Positions 17,794 to 27,341 of a DNA stretch of 64,000 bases are shown here, in pieces. The translations under genes were made by a program, and so were the position numbers. Location of the stretch: positions 652,230 to 716,229 of the forward strand of contig NZ_CP141214.1 in NCBI RefSeq assembly GCF_035610345.1. The letters are read 5' to 3'. The first letter of the stretch is position 1, and each line of letters starts with the position of its first letter. This DNA is from Sinorhizobium meliloti. Lineage in GTDB: Bacteria; Pseudomonadota; Alphaproteobacteria; Rhizobiales; Rhizobiaceae. Below the pieces are notes generated by a model. It ran no database searches. It was not told the DNA's origin and saw only the letters and a program-made list of their open reading frames with translations.

Positions 17794-20328
17794 TCATGCC
17801 AGTGGCGCCTCGATGTGAAAGCGCACGCCGTTCGGCGCAAACACAAGATCGACCTTGCCGCCGAGTTCGCGAGCCAAAGCACGTTCGAGCAGCCGGGTGC
17901 CAAAACCCGTCCGCGCTGGGACTTTGACAGATGGACCACCAATCTCCTCCCATTGTAGATGCAGGTGAGATACGCTCTCACTATCGCTGACATGCCAGCT
18001 GACCTTGATGAGACCGCCGTCGTTCGTGAGCGCCCCGTATTTTGCAGCATTCGTGCAAAGCTCATGAAAAGCCATCGACAAGGCCAATGCCATTTTCGGC
18101 CGCAACCGGATTGGCGGACCGGAGGCCTCAACACGCTGCTGGGGTTCCACGCAGATTGGATTGATCGTCGCGTGAAGGACCTCTTGAAGATCCGCACCCT
18201 GCCAGCTCTCCCGAGTAAGCACGTCGTGCGCCCTCGCCAATGCGACGAGCCGGCTTTGGAACCGGCCAAAATCCTGGCTTGCATTTACACCACGGAAGGT
18301 TTGCGCAGCCAGCGACTGAACCGTGGCAAGCGTATTCTTCACGCGGTGGTTCAGTTCGTTGATTAGGAGCTTGCGGTGTTCTTCGCTGCGTCGCCTTTCT
18401 GTAATATCGCGCGCGATCTTTGACGCGCCGACGACGCGACCGCGGGCGTCTTTCAAAGGGGAAACCGTCAAGGACACATCGATCACAGTTCCGTCCTTTC
18501 GAATCCGTACCGTCTCATAATGGTCGATGTGCTCGTCTCGCCGAATTCTCTCAAGAATGCCGGGCTCCTCGTCCTGGCGGTCGGGCGGAATGAGGATGTT
18601 TATAGGCTTTCCAATCACTTCCTCGGCGCTATAGCCGAACAGGCGCTCGGCACCTCTATTCCAAGTCTGGATGATGCCTTGCGTGTCCTTGCTTACGATC
18701 GCATCGTCCGAGAACCTGACAATGGCCGCGAGCCGCTCTGCGTATTCCGCAGCCTTCTCGCGATCGGAGATGTCCACCAGCATGTTGACCGCCCCAACGA
18801 GATTGCCGGCGACATCATGCAGCGGAGTGGGATAGGGTATGAACGGTACACGGGTCCCATCCGGCCGTTCGGCCACGGCTTGTTCGCCACGGACCGGTCG
18901 GTCTTCTTTGAGCGCCACGGCCATTGGACATTGGTCGTGCGGCAGGTAGGTCCCGTCCGGTCTATAGAGACGCCAGGTGACACACCATTTATCTCCAATC
19001 TGTGGGGTGCGGCCGGCCATCTCGACAGCCGCCTTATTGAAGAAAGTGATGCGACCTTCGGCATCTGTGGTGTAGACGGCGGCGGGCAGCGCCTCGAGCA
19101 AATCACGCATATGCTGTTCGCTTTCGCGAAGCCGGTCGTCCATGTGTTTCGCATCGGTGACGTCAAGCAGAACCCGCACGCCATAACGGAACCGACCAAC
19201 GTGATCGCGGACAGTCGAACTGTAAACATCGAGATAAACGACCGTACCGTCGGGCTTCACGGCACGTTTGCGAATTGCATAGGTATCAATCTCTCCGTTG
19301 ACCTGCCGCGCATAGGAGCGGGCTTCCTCACCGCGGTCATCCTCATGCGTATAGTCGAGGAACGTCATAGTCAGGAGTTGTTCGCGCGAGCGGCCCAGCA
19401 TGGTGCAGAATGCGTCATTCACCCGCAGAAGGCGGCCATTCGCATCGGATTCGGCGATCCCGATCGTCGCCGCCTGGTAGGTGGCTGAAAGGCGTTCCTC
19501 GCTCTCACGTCGTGCGTCTTCCGATTCGTACAGGCTGGTAACATCGGTCGTGAAGCATCGGGTGTTGACGAATTTTCCGTCATCGAAGCGGCTGTTGGAT
19601 GTGATCAGCACATGCTTGATCGAGCCATCGCGTGCGCGCAAGCGGGCGGGATAGCGATCGAGTTTTTTGCCACAGGACAGGCGGTCAAGAATGTCGCCGA
19701 TGACAGGCGGATCTGCGTGAAATTCAGCGATGTGCCGGCCTACATACTCGTCCGCCGTATATCCGAGGAGCTCCAGCTCTGCCTTGTTCGCCCGCAGGAT
19801 GATGCCCGCGGCGCTGACGATGTGCAGCCCGATCGCGCTGTTCTCGAAGAAGTCCTCCAGGTCCTTGCTCTTGCGGATGACCTCCGCTTCGATCCGCTTC
19901 TGTTGCGAAATATCCTGGAAGCAATTGATCGCTCCTTGAATTTCTCCCCGATGATCTCGGAGGGGGCGAATGTTCACGAGCGCAAAAATGCGGGATCCGT
20001 CGGGCCTTTCGATAATCACTTCCGCGTTGCGCGTGGAGACACCGTTCTTGACCGCCTTAGCCATAGGGCAGTCCTGATGCTCCAAGAGCGCGCCGTCCGG
20101 AAGGAAAAGACGTTCGGACCCACAAAACCGCTCTCGCGGTGCGCTGAGCGATGGCTGTCTACCCCAAAGCTCGGCTGCCTCCGCGTTGTAGCGCACGAGC
20201 CATCCCTCGTGATCACAGACATAAACGGCTCCCGGGATAGCATCGAGCGCAGTTGGAGCTGACGTGATCAGCGCTTCGTATTCGGTCAGTACGCGACCGG
20301 TAAGCGGAAATTCTTCGACATTCGACAT
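17794..20328 (-). CDS. Multi-PAS HWE-family sensor histidine kinase
   Basis: This 844-residue protein has five PAS-type modules in series and then a kinase core of the HWE family. H-box: ELNHRVKNTLATVQSLAAQT. N-box: HELCTNAAKYGAL. W-x-E signature: LQWEEIGGP. G-box: GFGTRLLERAL. No membrane segment is seen, so sensing is cytoplasmic (light, redox or ligand); a Cys in a LOV-type motif was not found. ATG 20328 is used instead of an upstream TTG. Preceded by a consensus EcfG promoter and followed by a single-domain response regulator, CbpA and CbpM. Confidence 0.9.
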   Translation of the reverse strand: MSNVEEFPLTGRVLTEYEALITSAPTALDAIPGAVYVCDHEGWLVRYNAEAAELWGRQPSLSAPRERFCGSERLFLPDGALLEHQDCPMAKAVKNGVSTRNAEVIIERPDGSRIFALVNIRPLRDHRGEIQGAINCFQDISQQKRIEAEVIRKSKDLEDFFENSAIGLHIVSAAGIILRANKAELELLGYTADEYVGRHIAEFHADPPVIGDILDRLSCGKKLDRYPARLRARDGSIKHVLITSNSRFDDGKFVNTRCFTTDVTSLYESEDARRESEERLSATYQAATIGIAESDANGRLLRVNDAFCTMLGRSREQLLTMTFLDYTHEDDRGEEARSYARQVNGEIDTYAIRKRAVKPDGTVVYLDVYSSTVRDHVGRFRYGVRVLLDVTDAKHMDDRLRESEQHMRDLLEALPAAVYTTDAEGRITFFNKAAVEMAGRTPQIGDKWCVTWRLYRPDGTYLPHDQCPMAVALKEDRPVRGEQAVAERPDGTRVPFIPYPTPLHDVAGNLVGAVNMLVDISDREKAAEYAERLAAIVRFSDDAIVSKDTQGIIQTWNRGAERLFGYSAEEVIGKPINILIPPDRQDEEPGILERIRRDEHIDHYETVRIRKDGTVIDVSLTVSPLKDARGRVVGASKIARDITERRRSEEHRKLLINELNHRVKNTLATVQSLAAQTFRGVNASQDFGRFQSRLVALARAHDVLTRESWQGADLQEVLHATINPICVEPQQRVEASGPPIRLRPKMALALSMAFHELCTNAAKYGALTNDGGLIKVSWHVSDSESVSHLHLQWEEIGGPSVKVPARTGFGTRLLERALARELGGKVDLVFAPNGVRFHIEAPLA

Positions 20329-20355
20329 GAAAACAAGTCCCTCGCGGCTCTTCAA

Positions 20356-20748
20356 GGGATCGATTTAATCTCAGCCGGAGTCATGGAGGGACAACTCTGC
20401 TCGACGCGCGACCCCAGGTGCGCAAAATTGCTTAACCGACACCAACGCACCGGACGTGGTTTTGTTCCCGACATTTTTGACGCGCACATTCTCGGACCGG
20501 CCATCTCATCCCGGCAGACCGTTGACCGGCCCCATTTCCTCTCGATGCAGCGGCGCCACACGAATGGGCAACCTATCGAAAGCTCACATCTAGACCGCGG
20601 CGCTTTAGAGATCTACAGTCGAGCTTCTGTGAGCCTGAAATTGCATCAGGTCCAGCCCTTCGCATCGCCCACCGCAATGAATTGCGGTCGGGCCCGCGCT
20701 TCAGCCCTCAATAAACGCAATCTCACCGTTCAAGCGGGAGGAGTTTCC
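20356..20748. other. Intergenic region between divergent kinase and GFA genes
   Basis: These 393 bases hold no convincing gene on either strand. They contain a consensus EcfG promoter on the minus strand (20444-20468) for the kinase, and the ribosome site GGGAGGAG for the plus-strand GFA gene just before 20749. Nothing else stands out. Confidence 0.6.
20444..20468 (-). promoter_or_regulatory. Consensus EcfG promoter for the HWE kinase operon
   Basis: Read on the minus strand: GGAAC (20468-20464), exactly 16 bases, CGTT (20447-20444). This is a full match to the alphaproteobacterial general-stress promoter GGAAC-N16/17-CGTT. It points toward the kinase gene, whose ATG is 116 bases downstream, so the kinase, response regulator and perhaps CbpA-CbpM should be induced by EcfG. 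Confidence 0.65.
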
Positions 20749-21177
20749 ATGGCCACTGCCCAATGCGCCTGCGGCGCTCTAAGATTGATGCTTAACGAAC
20801 CGCCACAATTGACCGCGCTGTGTCACTGTTTCGCCTGTCAGCGAAGAACTGGTGCACCTTTCAGCGCCAATGCGTTCTACTCTATCGACTGTGTCGAAAT
20901 ATCTGGAGTGTCTACAGAATACATTCGTACTGCCGAGAGCGGTCGCAAGGTCCGGATGCATTTTTGCCCAAGCTGCGGCTCGACCCTCTATTGGAAAGCC
21001 GATGCTTCGCCGTCCTGGATCGGGGTGGCGGTAGGGTCATTTGCCGACCCGAACTTCGCCCCACCTGCCATGTCAGTATTCGAGCAATCGAAACATAAGT
21101 GGGTGCAGCTCGATGAAACGGTAGAGCAATTCCAGAGCCTTCCAATCGGGCAGCAGGAATTGACACGGGGAGGCTAG
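20749..21177 (+). CDS. GFA-family zinc protein
   Basis: A 142-residue protein of the glutathione-dependent formaldehyde-activating (GFA) fold. Its Cys ligands are in CACGALR (5-11), CHCFACQRRTGAPFS (about 25-39) and CPSCGSTLYW (about 70-79), binding two zinc ions. ATG 20749 is preceded by GGGAGGAG and gives the normal family length; the frame open to 20383 is not conserved. Most family members have no proven activity on formaldehyde, so only the fold is assigned. Single gene. Confidence 0.85.
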   Translation: MATAQCACGALRLMLNEPPQLTALCHCFACQRRTGAPFSANAFYSIDCVEISGVSTEYIRTAESGRKVRMHFCPSCGSTLYWKADASPSWIGVAVGSFADPNFAPPAMSVFEQSKHKWVQLDETVEQFQSLPIGQQELTRGG

Positions 21178-21268
21178 AGCCGGTGGGGGCGCACGAACTT
21201 TCCACGCGCTGCAGACGCTCTGCTCACCGCTGAAAGCGACGGCCCGCGGCTCACCAATCTGCTGCTCT

Positions 21269-21613
21269 CTAGCCGCCGCCTGAAACGATCCGAAGCACCA
21301 GTGGATGAGGTTTCTGATTCATCGGTGGTGCCAAGGAATTACCACGGTAAGTCCAGCCGCCTGGAACGGGCTCGCGCGTCGCGGCGATAAATCCCCTGGA
21401 GGCGGCAATGGCGGCTATATATCCGTCGGGCGTCGGAAATCCCTTGCCGGCGGCTCGAGCATAGACAGCTCCGATTTCGAACAGCAGTTCGGCCAAGGTC
21501 ACACTGGCCAGATAACGGGTTTCAGCGACCTGCTCGTTTGACCAGGAGCGCACGGCCGGATCGGCGGCCGGTTTCATCGCCTCGGAGACGACATTCGTAT
21601 CGAGGACAATCAT
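21269..21613 (-). pseudogene. Decayed PIN-domain toxin (VapC/FitB-like)
   Basis: The first 47 residues (MIVLDTNVVSEAMKPAADPA through LAELLFEIGA) are a normal FitB/VapC N-terminus with catalytic Asp5. The sequence then jumps to VYARAAGKGFPTPDGYIAAI, so about 40 central residues typical of the family are missing. After ATRE the frame changes: in another frame the DNA reads PFQAAGLTVVIPWHHR and then TGA (21319-21321), the family C-terminus, so about five bases were lost near 21368. Internal deletion plus frameshift make an active toxin unlikely. Its ATG overlaps the antitoxin stop (ATGA). Confidence 0.8.
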
Positions 21614-21864
21614 TCAAATCTCATCGGCTGCGCAGGCGCCTTGTCACGTACCTCGTCGAACACTGCGAAATCGTCATTGGTCAGGCCCAGTCGCCGGCCG
21701 AGCTCAGCCAGGGCATCGCCCATGCGAACGCGTTGCTCGGGCTTCACTGCACTTTCCAAAATCTCCCGCACTTCCGCCTCGGTGCTGCGGCCGTGCATCG
21801 CCGCTCTCACGCGCAGTGCGCGATGCACTTCATCTGGCACATTCCGAACCGTCAGGATCGCCAT
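21610..21864 (-). CDS. FitA/VapB-type ribbon-helix-helix antitoxin
   Basis: An 84-residue protein beginning MAILTVRNVPDEVHRALRVR, the ribbon-helix-helix start of FitA/VapB antitoxins, with AAMHGRSTEAEVREILESAV as the two helices (20-40). The C-terminal tail (FAVFDEVRDKAPAQPMRFE) is the toxin-binding part. It appears intact and is coupled by ATGA overlap to a toxin gene that has decayed, so it may now be an orphan antitoxin. ATG 21864 is chosen over an upstream TTG because the family start is there. Confidence 0.85.
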   Translation of the reverse strand: MAILTVRNVPDEVHRALRVRAAMHGRSTEAEVREILESAVKPEQRVRMGDALAELGRRLGLTNDDFAVFDEVRDKAPAQPMRFE

Positions 21865-21953
21865 AGTCAAACCCTCGCATTCGCTTTCAATGATAGCAAT
21901 CAAGTTCCTTTGCAGTCACGTTGCAAATTTGGAAGACAGGGCTTTACGCTGGA

Positions 21954-21987
21954 CTAGAGAATTTCCGCTTTCCCGGAATTTCTCTAG
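21954..21987. repeat. Imperfect palindrome at the end of the dipeptide importer operon
   Basis: CTAGAGAATTTCCG at the left pairs with CGGAATTTCTCTAG at the right around a short centre (imperfect). It does not match the inner sequence of the two RIME copies but shares the CTAGAG/CTCTAG ends. Its right end supplies the TAG stop codon (21984-21986) of the minus-strand DppF-like gene. It probably also acts as the operon terminator. Confidence 0.6.
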
Positions 21988-22946
21988 ACGGCTGGCACCA
22001 ATCTCATCCGATGCCCGGGCGCGATCTCGACGAGTTCGGAGGGCGGGGGCGCGGAAAAGACGTCCGGTGGCGTGCTGCCGTCAAGTGCGAAGCGGCGACC
22101 GGCAGGAAGCGGCACATCGGCAAAGTGGTCTTTCGTCCGCGGGTTCAGCGCCGCATCCGGATCGGGAATGGCAGCGATGAGCCGGCGCGTATAGGGATGG
22201 GCGGGCCTTTCGAAGATCTCCCGCCAGCCGCCCTCCTCCACGACCTGTCCGAAGAACATAACCAGCACCCGGTCGCTCATATGCTCCACCACGCTCAGGT
22301 CGTGGCTGATCATCAGGTAGGCGAGGCCGAGCTTTTCCTGCAGGTCCAGCAGCAGGTTGATGATCTGTGCGCGGATCGACACGTCGAGGGCGGATACCGG
22401 TTCGTCCAGCACGACGATTTCCGGTTCGAGGATGAGGGCGCGGGCAATGCCGATGCGCTGGCGTTGGCCGCCGGAGAACTCGTGCGGATAGCGGCTCGCC
22501 TGGTCGGGCGTCAGCCCCACATTGGCGAGCATGATCTCGATCCGGTCGGCGATCTCCGATGCGGCCGTGATGCCGTGCAGCCTGAGCGGCGCAGCGAGTG
22601 AGGTGCGTACCGACTGGCGCGGGTTCAGCGAGGCGTAGGGGTCCTGGAAAACCATCTGCACCGCCTTGGCGCGCTGCATACGTCCGGGCGCACCCGGCCC
22701 GGTGAGCGGCTGACCGCGGTAGCGGATCGTGCCTTCGGTCGGCTCCTGAAGACCGAGAATCGAGAGCGCCGTGGTGGATTTGCCGCAACCGGATTCGCCG
22801 ACGATCGACAGGCATTCGCCCTTGGCGAGCGAGAAGCCGATGCCGTTGACGGCATGCAGCATGCGCCGCCCGGTTCCGAGCAGCCCTCCGCCGGCAACGG
22901 AAAAGCGCACATGCAGGTCGTCCACCTCCAGCAGAGGGTCGGTCAT
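21984..22946 (-). CDS. Dipeptide/oligopeptide ABC transporter ATPase (DppF-like)
   Basis: This 320-residue ATPase has Walker [10 protein letters not shown] (about 56-64), signature [14 protein letters not shown] and Walker [13 protein letters not shown], plus the C-terminal oligopeptide-transporter extension ([15 protein letters not shown]). It energises uptake together with its partner ATPase and two permeases. Its ATG overlaps the TGA of the DppD-like gene. It is the last gene of the five-gene importer, and its stop codon lies in a palindromic repeat. Confidence 0.9.
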   Translation of the reverse strand: MTDPLLEVDDLHVRFSVAGGGLLGTGRRMLHAVNGIGFSLAKGECLSIVGESGCGKSTTALSILGLQEPTEGTIRYRGQPLTGPGAPGRMQRAKAVQMVFQDPYASLNPRQSVRTSLAAPLRLHGITAASEIADRIEIMLANVGLTPDQASRYPHEFSGGQRQRIGIARALILEPEIVVLDEPVSALDVSIRAQIINLLLDLQEKLGLAYLMISHDLSVVEHMSDRVLVMFFGQVVEEGGWREIFERPAHPYTRRLIAAIPDPDAALNPRTKDHFADVPLPAGRRFALDGSTPPDVFSAPPPSELVEIAPGHRMRLVPAV

Positions 22947-23854
22947 GGCTGCCCCCTCTCTTCCGCGCTGCGCGGCGCGATGAAGCGGGTCTCGGTGAGC
23001 TTCGAGCGGTCGGCAATGATGCTGTCGATGTCGACCAGCCGTTGGCGGCCGTGCAGACCGCGGCTGCCGAAGCGCGGCAGGGCGCCGAGGAGCCCACGGG
23101 TGTATTCGTGCCGGGGTGCGGCGAAAAGCGCGCGTGTCTCGTTCTCCTCGACGAGGCAGCCGGCATACATGACGCCGACCCGCTGGCAGATGCTGGCGAT
23201 CACGCCGAGATCGTGGCTGATGAAGAGAACCGCCGTACCGCGCTCCGCGCAGAGTTCCTTGATCAGGCGCAGCACCTCGGCCTGCACGGTGACGTCGAGC
23301 GCCGTGGTCGGCTCGTCGGCGATCAGGAGGTCCGGATTGCAGGCGAGCGCCATGGCGATCATCACGCGTTGGCGCAAGCCCCCCGACATCTGGTGCGGAT
23401 AGTTGCGCGCACGCCGGTCGGGATTTGGCACGCGCACGCTGGCGAGCGCGTCGACCGCGAGTTTCTGCGCCTCGTCCCAGCTCTTTGCCTGATGCAGCAC
23501 GAACATCTCGGCGATCTGCCGGCCGATGGTCGAGAGCGGATTCAATGCCGTCATCGGCTCCTGAAAAATCATGGCGATGCGGTTGCCGCGCAGGCGCCGC
23601 ATCTCGCGCTTAGGCAGCGCCAGCAGATTCTGCCCCTTGAACAGGATCTCGCCGCCGCAAACGGCGAGCGGCTTCTTGAGAAGCCCCATGACGGCGAGCG
23701 AAGTCACCGACTTGCCCGAGCCGGACTCACCGACGAGACCATAGGCCTCGCCCGGCATGATCTGGAAGGAGACTCCTTTGAGGAGCGGACGATTGACGGA
23801 GCGGCCGACCGCGACGCCCAGGTGGAGTTCCTTGATGTCCAGAAGCGCGGTCAT
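22943..23854 (-). CDS. Dipeptide/oligopeptide ABC transporter ATPase (DppD-like)
   Basis: A 303-residue ATPase with Walker [10 protein letters not shown] (about 40-48), signature [14 protein letters not shown], Walker [13 protein letters not shown] and the C-terminal peptide-transporter segment ending in [14 protein letters not shown] 23854 overlaps the TGA of the DppC-like permease; longer upstream readings in this frame lie inside that gene and are not real. With the DppF-like partner it forms the nucleotide-binding dimer. Confidence 0.9.
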   Translation of the reverse strand: MTALLDIKELHLGVAVGRSVNRPLLKGVSFQIMPGEAYGLVGESGSGKSVTSLAVMGLLKKPLAVCGGEILFKGQNLLALPKREMRRLRGNRIAMIFQEPMTALNPLSTIGRQIAEMFVLHQAKSWDEAQKLAVDALASVRVPNPDRRARNYPHQMSGGLRQRVMIAMALACNPDLLIADEPTTALDVTVQAEVLRLIKELCAERGTAVLFISHDLGVIASICQRVGVMYAGCLVEENETRALFAAPRHEYTRGLLGALPRFGSRGLHGRQRLVDIDSIIADRSKLTETRFIAPRSAEERGQP

Positions 23855-24681
23855 GGGGTGCGCGTCCTCATATGCGGGTCGAGACTGTCGCGCAGGCCGT
23901 CGCCGAGAAGGTTGAAGCCGAGCACCGAAAGGAAGATGGCAAGGCCGGGGAAGATGGCCACCCAGGGCGCGAGCTGGATGAGCTGGCGCGCATCCGTCAG
24001 CATCGAGCCCCAGCTCGGGAACGGCGGCTGGATGCCGAGGCCCAGAAAGGAGAGCGCGGCTTCCGAAAGCACCGCCGAGCCCATGCCGAGCGTCGCCATG
24101 ACGAGGATCGGTCCCATCATGTTGGGCAGGATCTGCGTGAACATGATGCGCAGGTCCCCGTAGCCGAGCGTCTGCGCCGCCTGCACATAGCCCAGCGACT
24201 TCAGGGAAAGTGTGGAAGAGCGGGCGATGCGGCAGGTCCAGCTCCAGTTGGTGAGACCGAGCGCGATGAGCAGCGACGGCAGGCCGGGACCCAGCACCGC
24301 CATCACCGCCAGCGCGAAGATCAGCGAGGGAATGGCGAGCATGACGTTCGTGAAGCCATTCACCAGATCGTCCCACCAGCCGCCCCAGTAACCGGCGGTC
24401 ATGCCGAGCGTGACGCCGATGATCGAGTTGATCACCTGCGAGACGATGCCGACCGTCAGCGAGATCTGCGCGCCGTAGAGGATGCGGGTGTAGACGTCCC
24501 GCCCCTGCCCGTCCGTGCCGAACCAGAAGGTGGCGTCCGGCGGCAGTTCGGAGTTCATCAGGTCCGCGTCGAGCACGGGGTCGAAGGGCGCAATCCACGG
24601 GGCGAGGATGCCGGCGAGGATCACCAGCGTCGTCAGTCCGGCACCGAGCCAGAAATTGAAGCCGAGGCGCATTCCCGTCAC
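23851..24681 (-). CDS. Dipeptide/oligopeptide ABC permease (DppC-like)
   Basis: A 276-residue inner-membrane protein with an N-terminal anchor (LGFNFWLGAGLTTLVILAGI), the OppC-type FWFGTDGQGRDVYTRILYGA motif (about 52-71) and five more membrane segments. The EAA-like loop is SEAALSFLGLGIQPPFPSWG. The start is GTG 24681, overlapping the DppB stop (GTGA), or ATG 24672. It forms the channel with the DppB-like protein. Confidence 0.9.
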   Translation of the reverse strand: MTGMRLGFNFWLGAGLTTLVILAGILAPWIAPFDPVLDADLMNSELPPDATFWFGTDGQGRDVYTRILYGAQISLTVGIVSQVINSIIGVTLGMTAGYWGGWWDDLVNGFTNVMLAIPSLIFALAVMAVLGPGLPSLLIALGLTNWSWTCRIARSSTLSLKSLGYVQAAQTLGYGDLRIMFTQILPNMMGPILVMATLGMGSAVLSEAALSFLGLGIQPPFPSWGSMLTDARQLIQLAPWVAIFPGLAIFLSVLGFNLLGDGLRDSLDPHMRTRTP

Positions 24682-25613
24682 TCCTGCTTGATGCGCGGAT
24701 CGATCGCGGCATAGATCAGATCGACGGCCGTGTTGATGACCAGGAACCAGAGCACGATGACGAGGATCGTGCCCTGCACCACGGGAATGTCGCGGCTCGC
24801 CACGCTATCGACCAGAAGCGAACCGATGCCGGGCCAGGCGAAGAGCTTCTCGATCACGACAGCCTGGCCGATCAGCGAGCCGAATTGCAGGCCGACGGTC
24901 GTGACGATCAGCACCAGCGCGTTGCGCGCCACATGCCAGCGCACCACCTTGGCCTCGCTCATGCCCTTGGAATGGGCGGTGCGGATGAAGTCGGCGTTGA
25001 GGACATCGAGGACGCCGGCCCGCGTGGTGCGCGCGAGAAGTGCAAGGGGCGTGACCCCGAGCGTGACGGCTGGCAGGATCAGGTTCCGGAAGGACCCGTC
25101 GCCGTAACCGAAGCTCGGCAACCAGTTCAGCTGCAGAGCGAAGAGATACATCATCAGGAGACCCAGCCAGAACTGCGGCATCGAGAGGCCGGACACCGCC
25201 CCGATCATGGTCACCGTATCGAGCACCGAGCCGGGCCTCAGCGCAGCAATGAAGCCGAGCGGCACACCGACGACGAGGGCGAAGATCATGGCGGCGAGTG
25301 CCAGTTGCAGCGAGGCCCACATACGGTCGTTGATGAGGTCGATCACCGGCTGACGGGTGCGGAAACTGGTGCCGAGATCGAATTGCGCGAGGTCCGTGAC
25401 ATAGGTCACGAAGCGCTCCATCAACGGCTTGTTCAGCCCGAATTCCTCGTTGAGGCGGGCGATCATCTGGGGGTCGGCGGCGCGTCTGCCATCGGCGAAG
25501 AGGCTTGCGGCGAAGGTCCCTGGTACGACGCTGAAGATGACGAAGATGAGCAACGCCACCACCACGACCGTGGGTATGATCTGCAGGACGCGGCGCAGGG
25601 TAAAACGAAGCAT
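24678..25613 (-). CDS. Dipeptide/oligopeptide ABC permease (DppB-like)
   Basis: A 311-residue permease starting MLRFTLRRVLQIIPTVVVVA, the classic DppB/OppB opening. It has the periplasmic loop with ARLNEEFGLNKPLMERFVTY, six membrane segments and the EAA loop around SKGMSEAKVVRWHVARNALV. ATG 25613 fits the family start; the extra upstream codons do not. It lies 82 bases downstream of the solute-binding protein gene in the importer operon. Confidence 0.9.
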   Translation of the reverse strand: MLRFTLRRVLQIIPTVVVVALLIFVIFSVVPGTFAASLFADGRRAADPQMIARLNEEFGLNKPLMERFVTYVTDLAQFDLGTSFRTRQPVIDLINDRMWASLQLALAAMIFALVVGVPLGFIAALRPGSVLDTVTMIGAVSGLSMPQFWLGLLMMYLFALQLNWLPSFGYGDGSFRNLILPAVTLGVTPLALLARTTRAGVLDVLNADFIRTAHSKGMSEAKVVRWHVARNALVLIVTTVGLQFGSLIGQAVVIEKLFAWPGIGSLLVDSVASRDIPVVQGTILVIVLWFLVINTAVDLIYAAIDPRIKQE

Positions 25614-25695
25614 GAGCGGTCCCGTTCTGGCCGCCCGTACGGGCGGCGACAATCGATAAGGGGGCAGCCGCAGCTACCCCCTCCCCCTCAAGGTC

Positions 25696-27288
25696 TTACT
25701 GGCGCGATGACGGTGCCGTCTCGTCGATCCAGATTTCGTCATAGGGCTGGATCGCCAGTTCCGTGGCGTTCGGAACGAGGCCGTGGATCCACGGCTGGTA
25801 GGCCATCACCGCCTTGTTGTAGTTGAAGAACCAGACCGGAGCGTCGTCCTGCACGATGTTGTTGGCCTGGCGCAGGAGCTCGTTCTGCTTGGCCGGATCG
25901 CGTTCCTGCTGTGCCGCCTCGTAGAGCTTGTCGAATTCCGGGTTTGCATAGCTGGTGTAGTTGCAGGCCGATTGCGCCGTCTTCGAATAGTAGCAACGCA
26001 GCGCGTTCAGCGGGTCGGGGCCGGAGAGGTTCGACCAGATGAAGGCCTGGAAGTTGTTGGTCGTCACCGCCTCGCCAAGCGTGGAGCTTTCGACCGGCTT
26101 CGGCTTCACGGTGACGCCGACCTTCTTCAGCATCGGCAGGATGGCTTCGACGATCGGCACGCCCCAGCTTTCGTTCGGGCTCGCCGTCACCTCGAATTCG
26201 AAGCCGTCGGCATAGCCGGCCTCGGCGAGCAACGCCTTTGCCTTCTCCGGATCATAGGCGTAGGGCGCCTTGTCCTTGTCGAAGGCGGGCGAGGAAATCG
26301 GCAGCCAGCCGGAGGCCGGGTAGGCCTTGTTCTTGACGAGGCGCTCGATGATCAGCGGCGCATTGATGGCATGGTTGATCGCCTGGCGCACCCGCTTGTC
26401 CTTGAAGGGCTCGAAAGCGGGGTTGAAGCCGATGTTGCGGGTATACACCTCGGCAACTTCCAGAAGGTGATCCTTCAGCCCCTCCTCGCCCTGATAGGCC
26501 TGGTACTGGGTGGGGCCGAGGATCGACACGTCGATTTCCTTGTTGCGGAAAGCGACGTCGCGCGCGGCGTCCTCGGCCATCAGCACGATGTTGATGCGGT
26601 CCAGATAGGGCCTGCCCTCCTCGTAGTACTTGTCGAATTTTTCCACGACAACCTGCGAACCGGGCACGTGCTCCTTGAACACGAAGGCGCCGAGGCCGAC
26701 CGGATTCTTGCCGAAGGTCGATTCGTCCTCGACATTCGAAGGGTAGATGACCGTCGTGTTCTGCATCAGCGGGAAGCCGGGGTTGATCGTACCGGTATAG
26801 GTGATCTCCAGCGTATGGTCATCGATCTTCTTCAGCCCCGAAATCTCGTCGGCCTTGCCGGCGATATAGTCCTCGGCGCCCTTGATGACGGCGATGAAGC
26901 TTGCGCCGGGGAAGGCGTTTTCCGGGTTGGCGATGCGCTTGTAGCTGTAGATGATGTCGTCGGCCGTCAGCGGCTTGCCGTTGTGGAACACGGCGTTTTT
27001 ACGCAGGTGGTAGGTGTGGACCCTGCCGTCCTCGGAAACCTCCTCCGAGGAAGCCAGTTCCAGGACGGGCTTGTTCTGGTTCGAATCCCAGCTGTAGAGC
27101 GCACGGTGGATGGCCTGCGTGATGAATTCTTCCTGCGTGTTGGGGCTCGACTGCACGTCAAGCGTGGCGAAGCTCGAGCCGTAGGGTGCGGTAAAGACGA
27201 GCGTACCGCCATGGCGCTCGCCCGCGGCAAGCGCCCCGGCAGCCACGCCGAGGCTGAGCATTGCGGCCAGTGTCAATCTCTTCAGCAT
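25696..27288 (-). CDS. Periplasmic solute-binding protein of a peptide importer
   Basis: A 530-residue SBP_bac_5-type protein (DppA/OppA family) with a signal peptide (1-21, ending GALAA), start GERHGGTLVFTAPYG, the family motif LRKNAVFHNGKPLTADDIIY (about 97-116) and YDPEKAKALLAEAGYADGFE near 340. It delivers the ligand to the DppBCDF-like membrane complex encoded downstream. The amidohydrolase gene upstream and the peptidase and aminotransferase genes nearby suggest peptides or amino-acid derivatives as ligands. ATG 27288 follows AGGGAGA. Confidence 0.9.
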   Translation of the reverse strand: MLKRLTLAAMLSLGVAAGALAAGERHGGTLVFTAPYGSSFATLDVQSSPNTQEEFITQAIHRALYSWDSNQNKPVLELASSEEVSEDGRVHTYHLRKNAVFHNGKPLTADDIIYSYKRIANPENAFPGASFIAVIKGAEDYIAGKADEISGLKKIDDHTLEITYTGTINPGFPLMQNTTVIYPSNVEDESTFGKNPVGLGAFVFKEHVPGSQVVVEKFDKYYEEGRPYLDRINIVLMAEDAARDVAFRNKEIDVSILGPTQYQAYQGEEGLKDHLLEVAEVYTRNIGFNPAFEPFKDKRVRQAINHAINAPLIIERLVKNKAYPASGWLPISSPAFDKDKAPYAYDPEKAKALLAEAGYADGFEFEVTASPNESWGVPIVEAILPMLKKVGVTVKPKPVESSTLGEAVTTNNFQAFIWSNLSGPDPLNALRCYYSKTAQSACNYTSYANPEFDKLYEAAQQERDPAKQNELLRQANNIVQDDAPVWFFNYNKAVMAYQPWIHGLVPNATELAIQPYDEIWIDETAPSSRQ

Positions 27289-27341
27289 TTCGTTCTCCCT
27301 CTCGTGCCGTTCTCGGCATCGTTTCGCAGTCCGGCAGGCCG

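Noticed and set aside
20383..20748. 122-codon N-terminal extension of the GFA protein
   Set aside because: The segment has no conserved residues; the ribosome site GGGAGGAG and the family start are at 20749.
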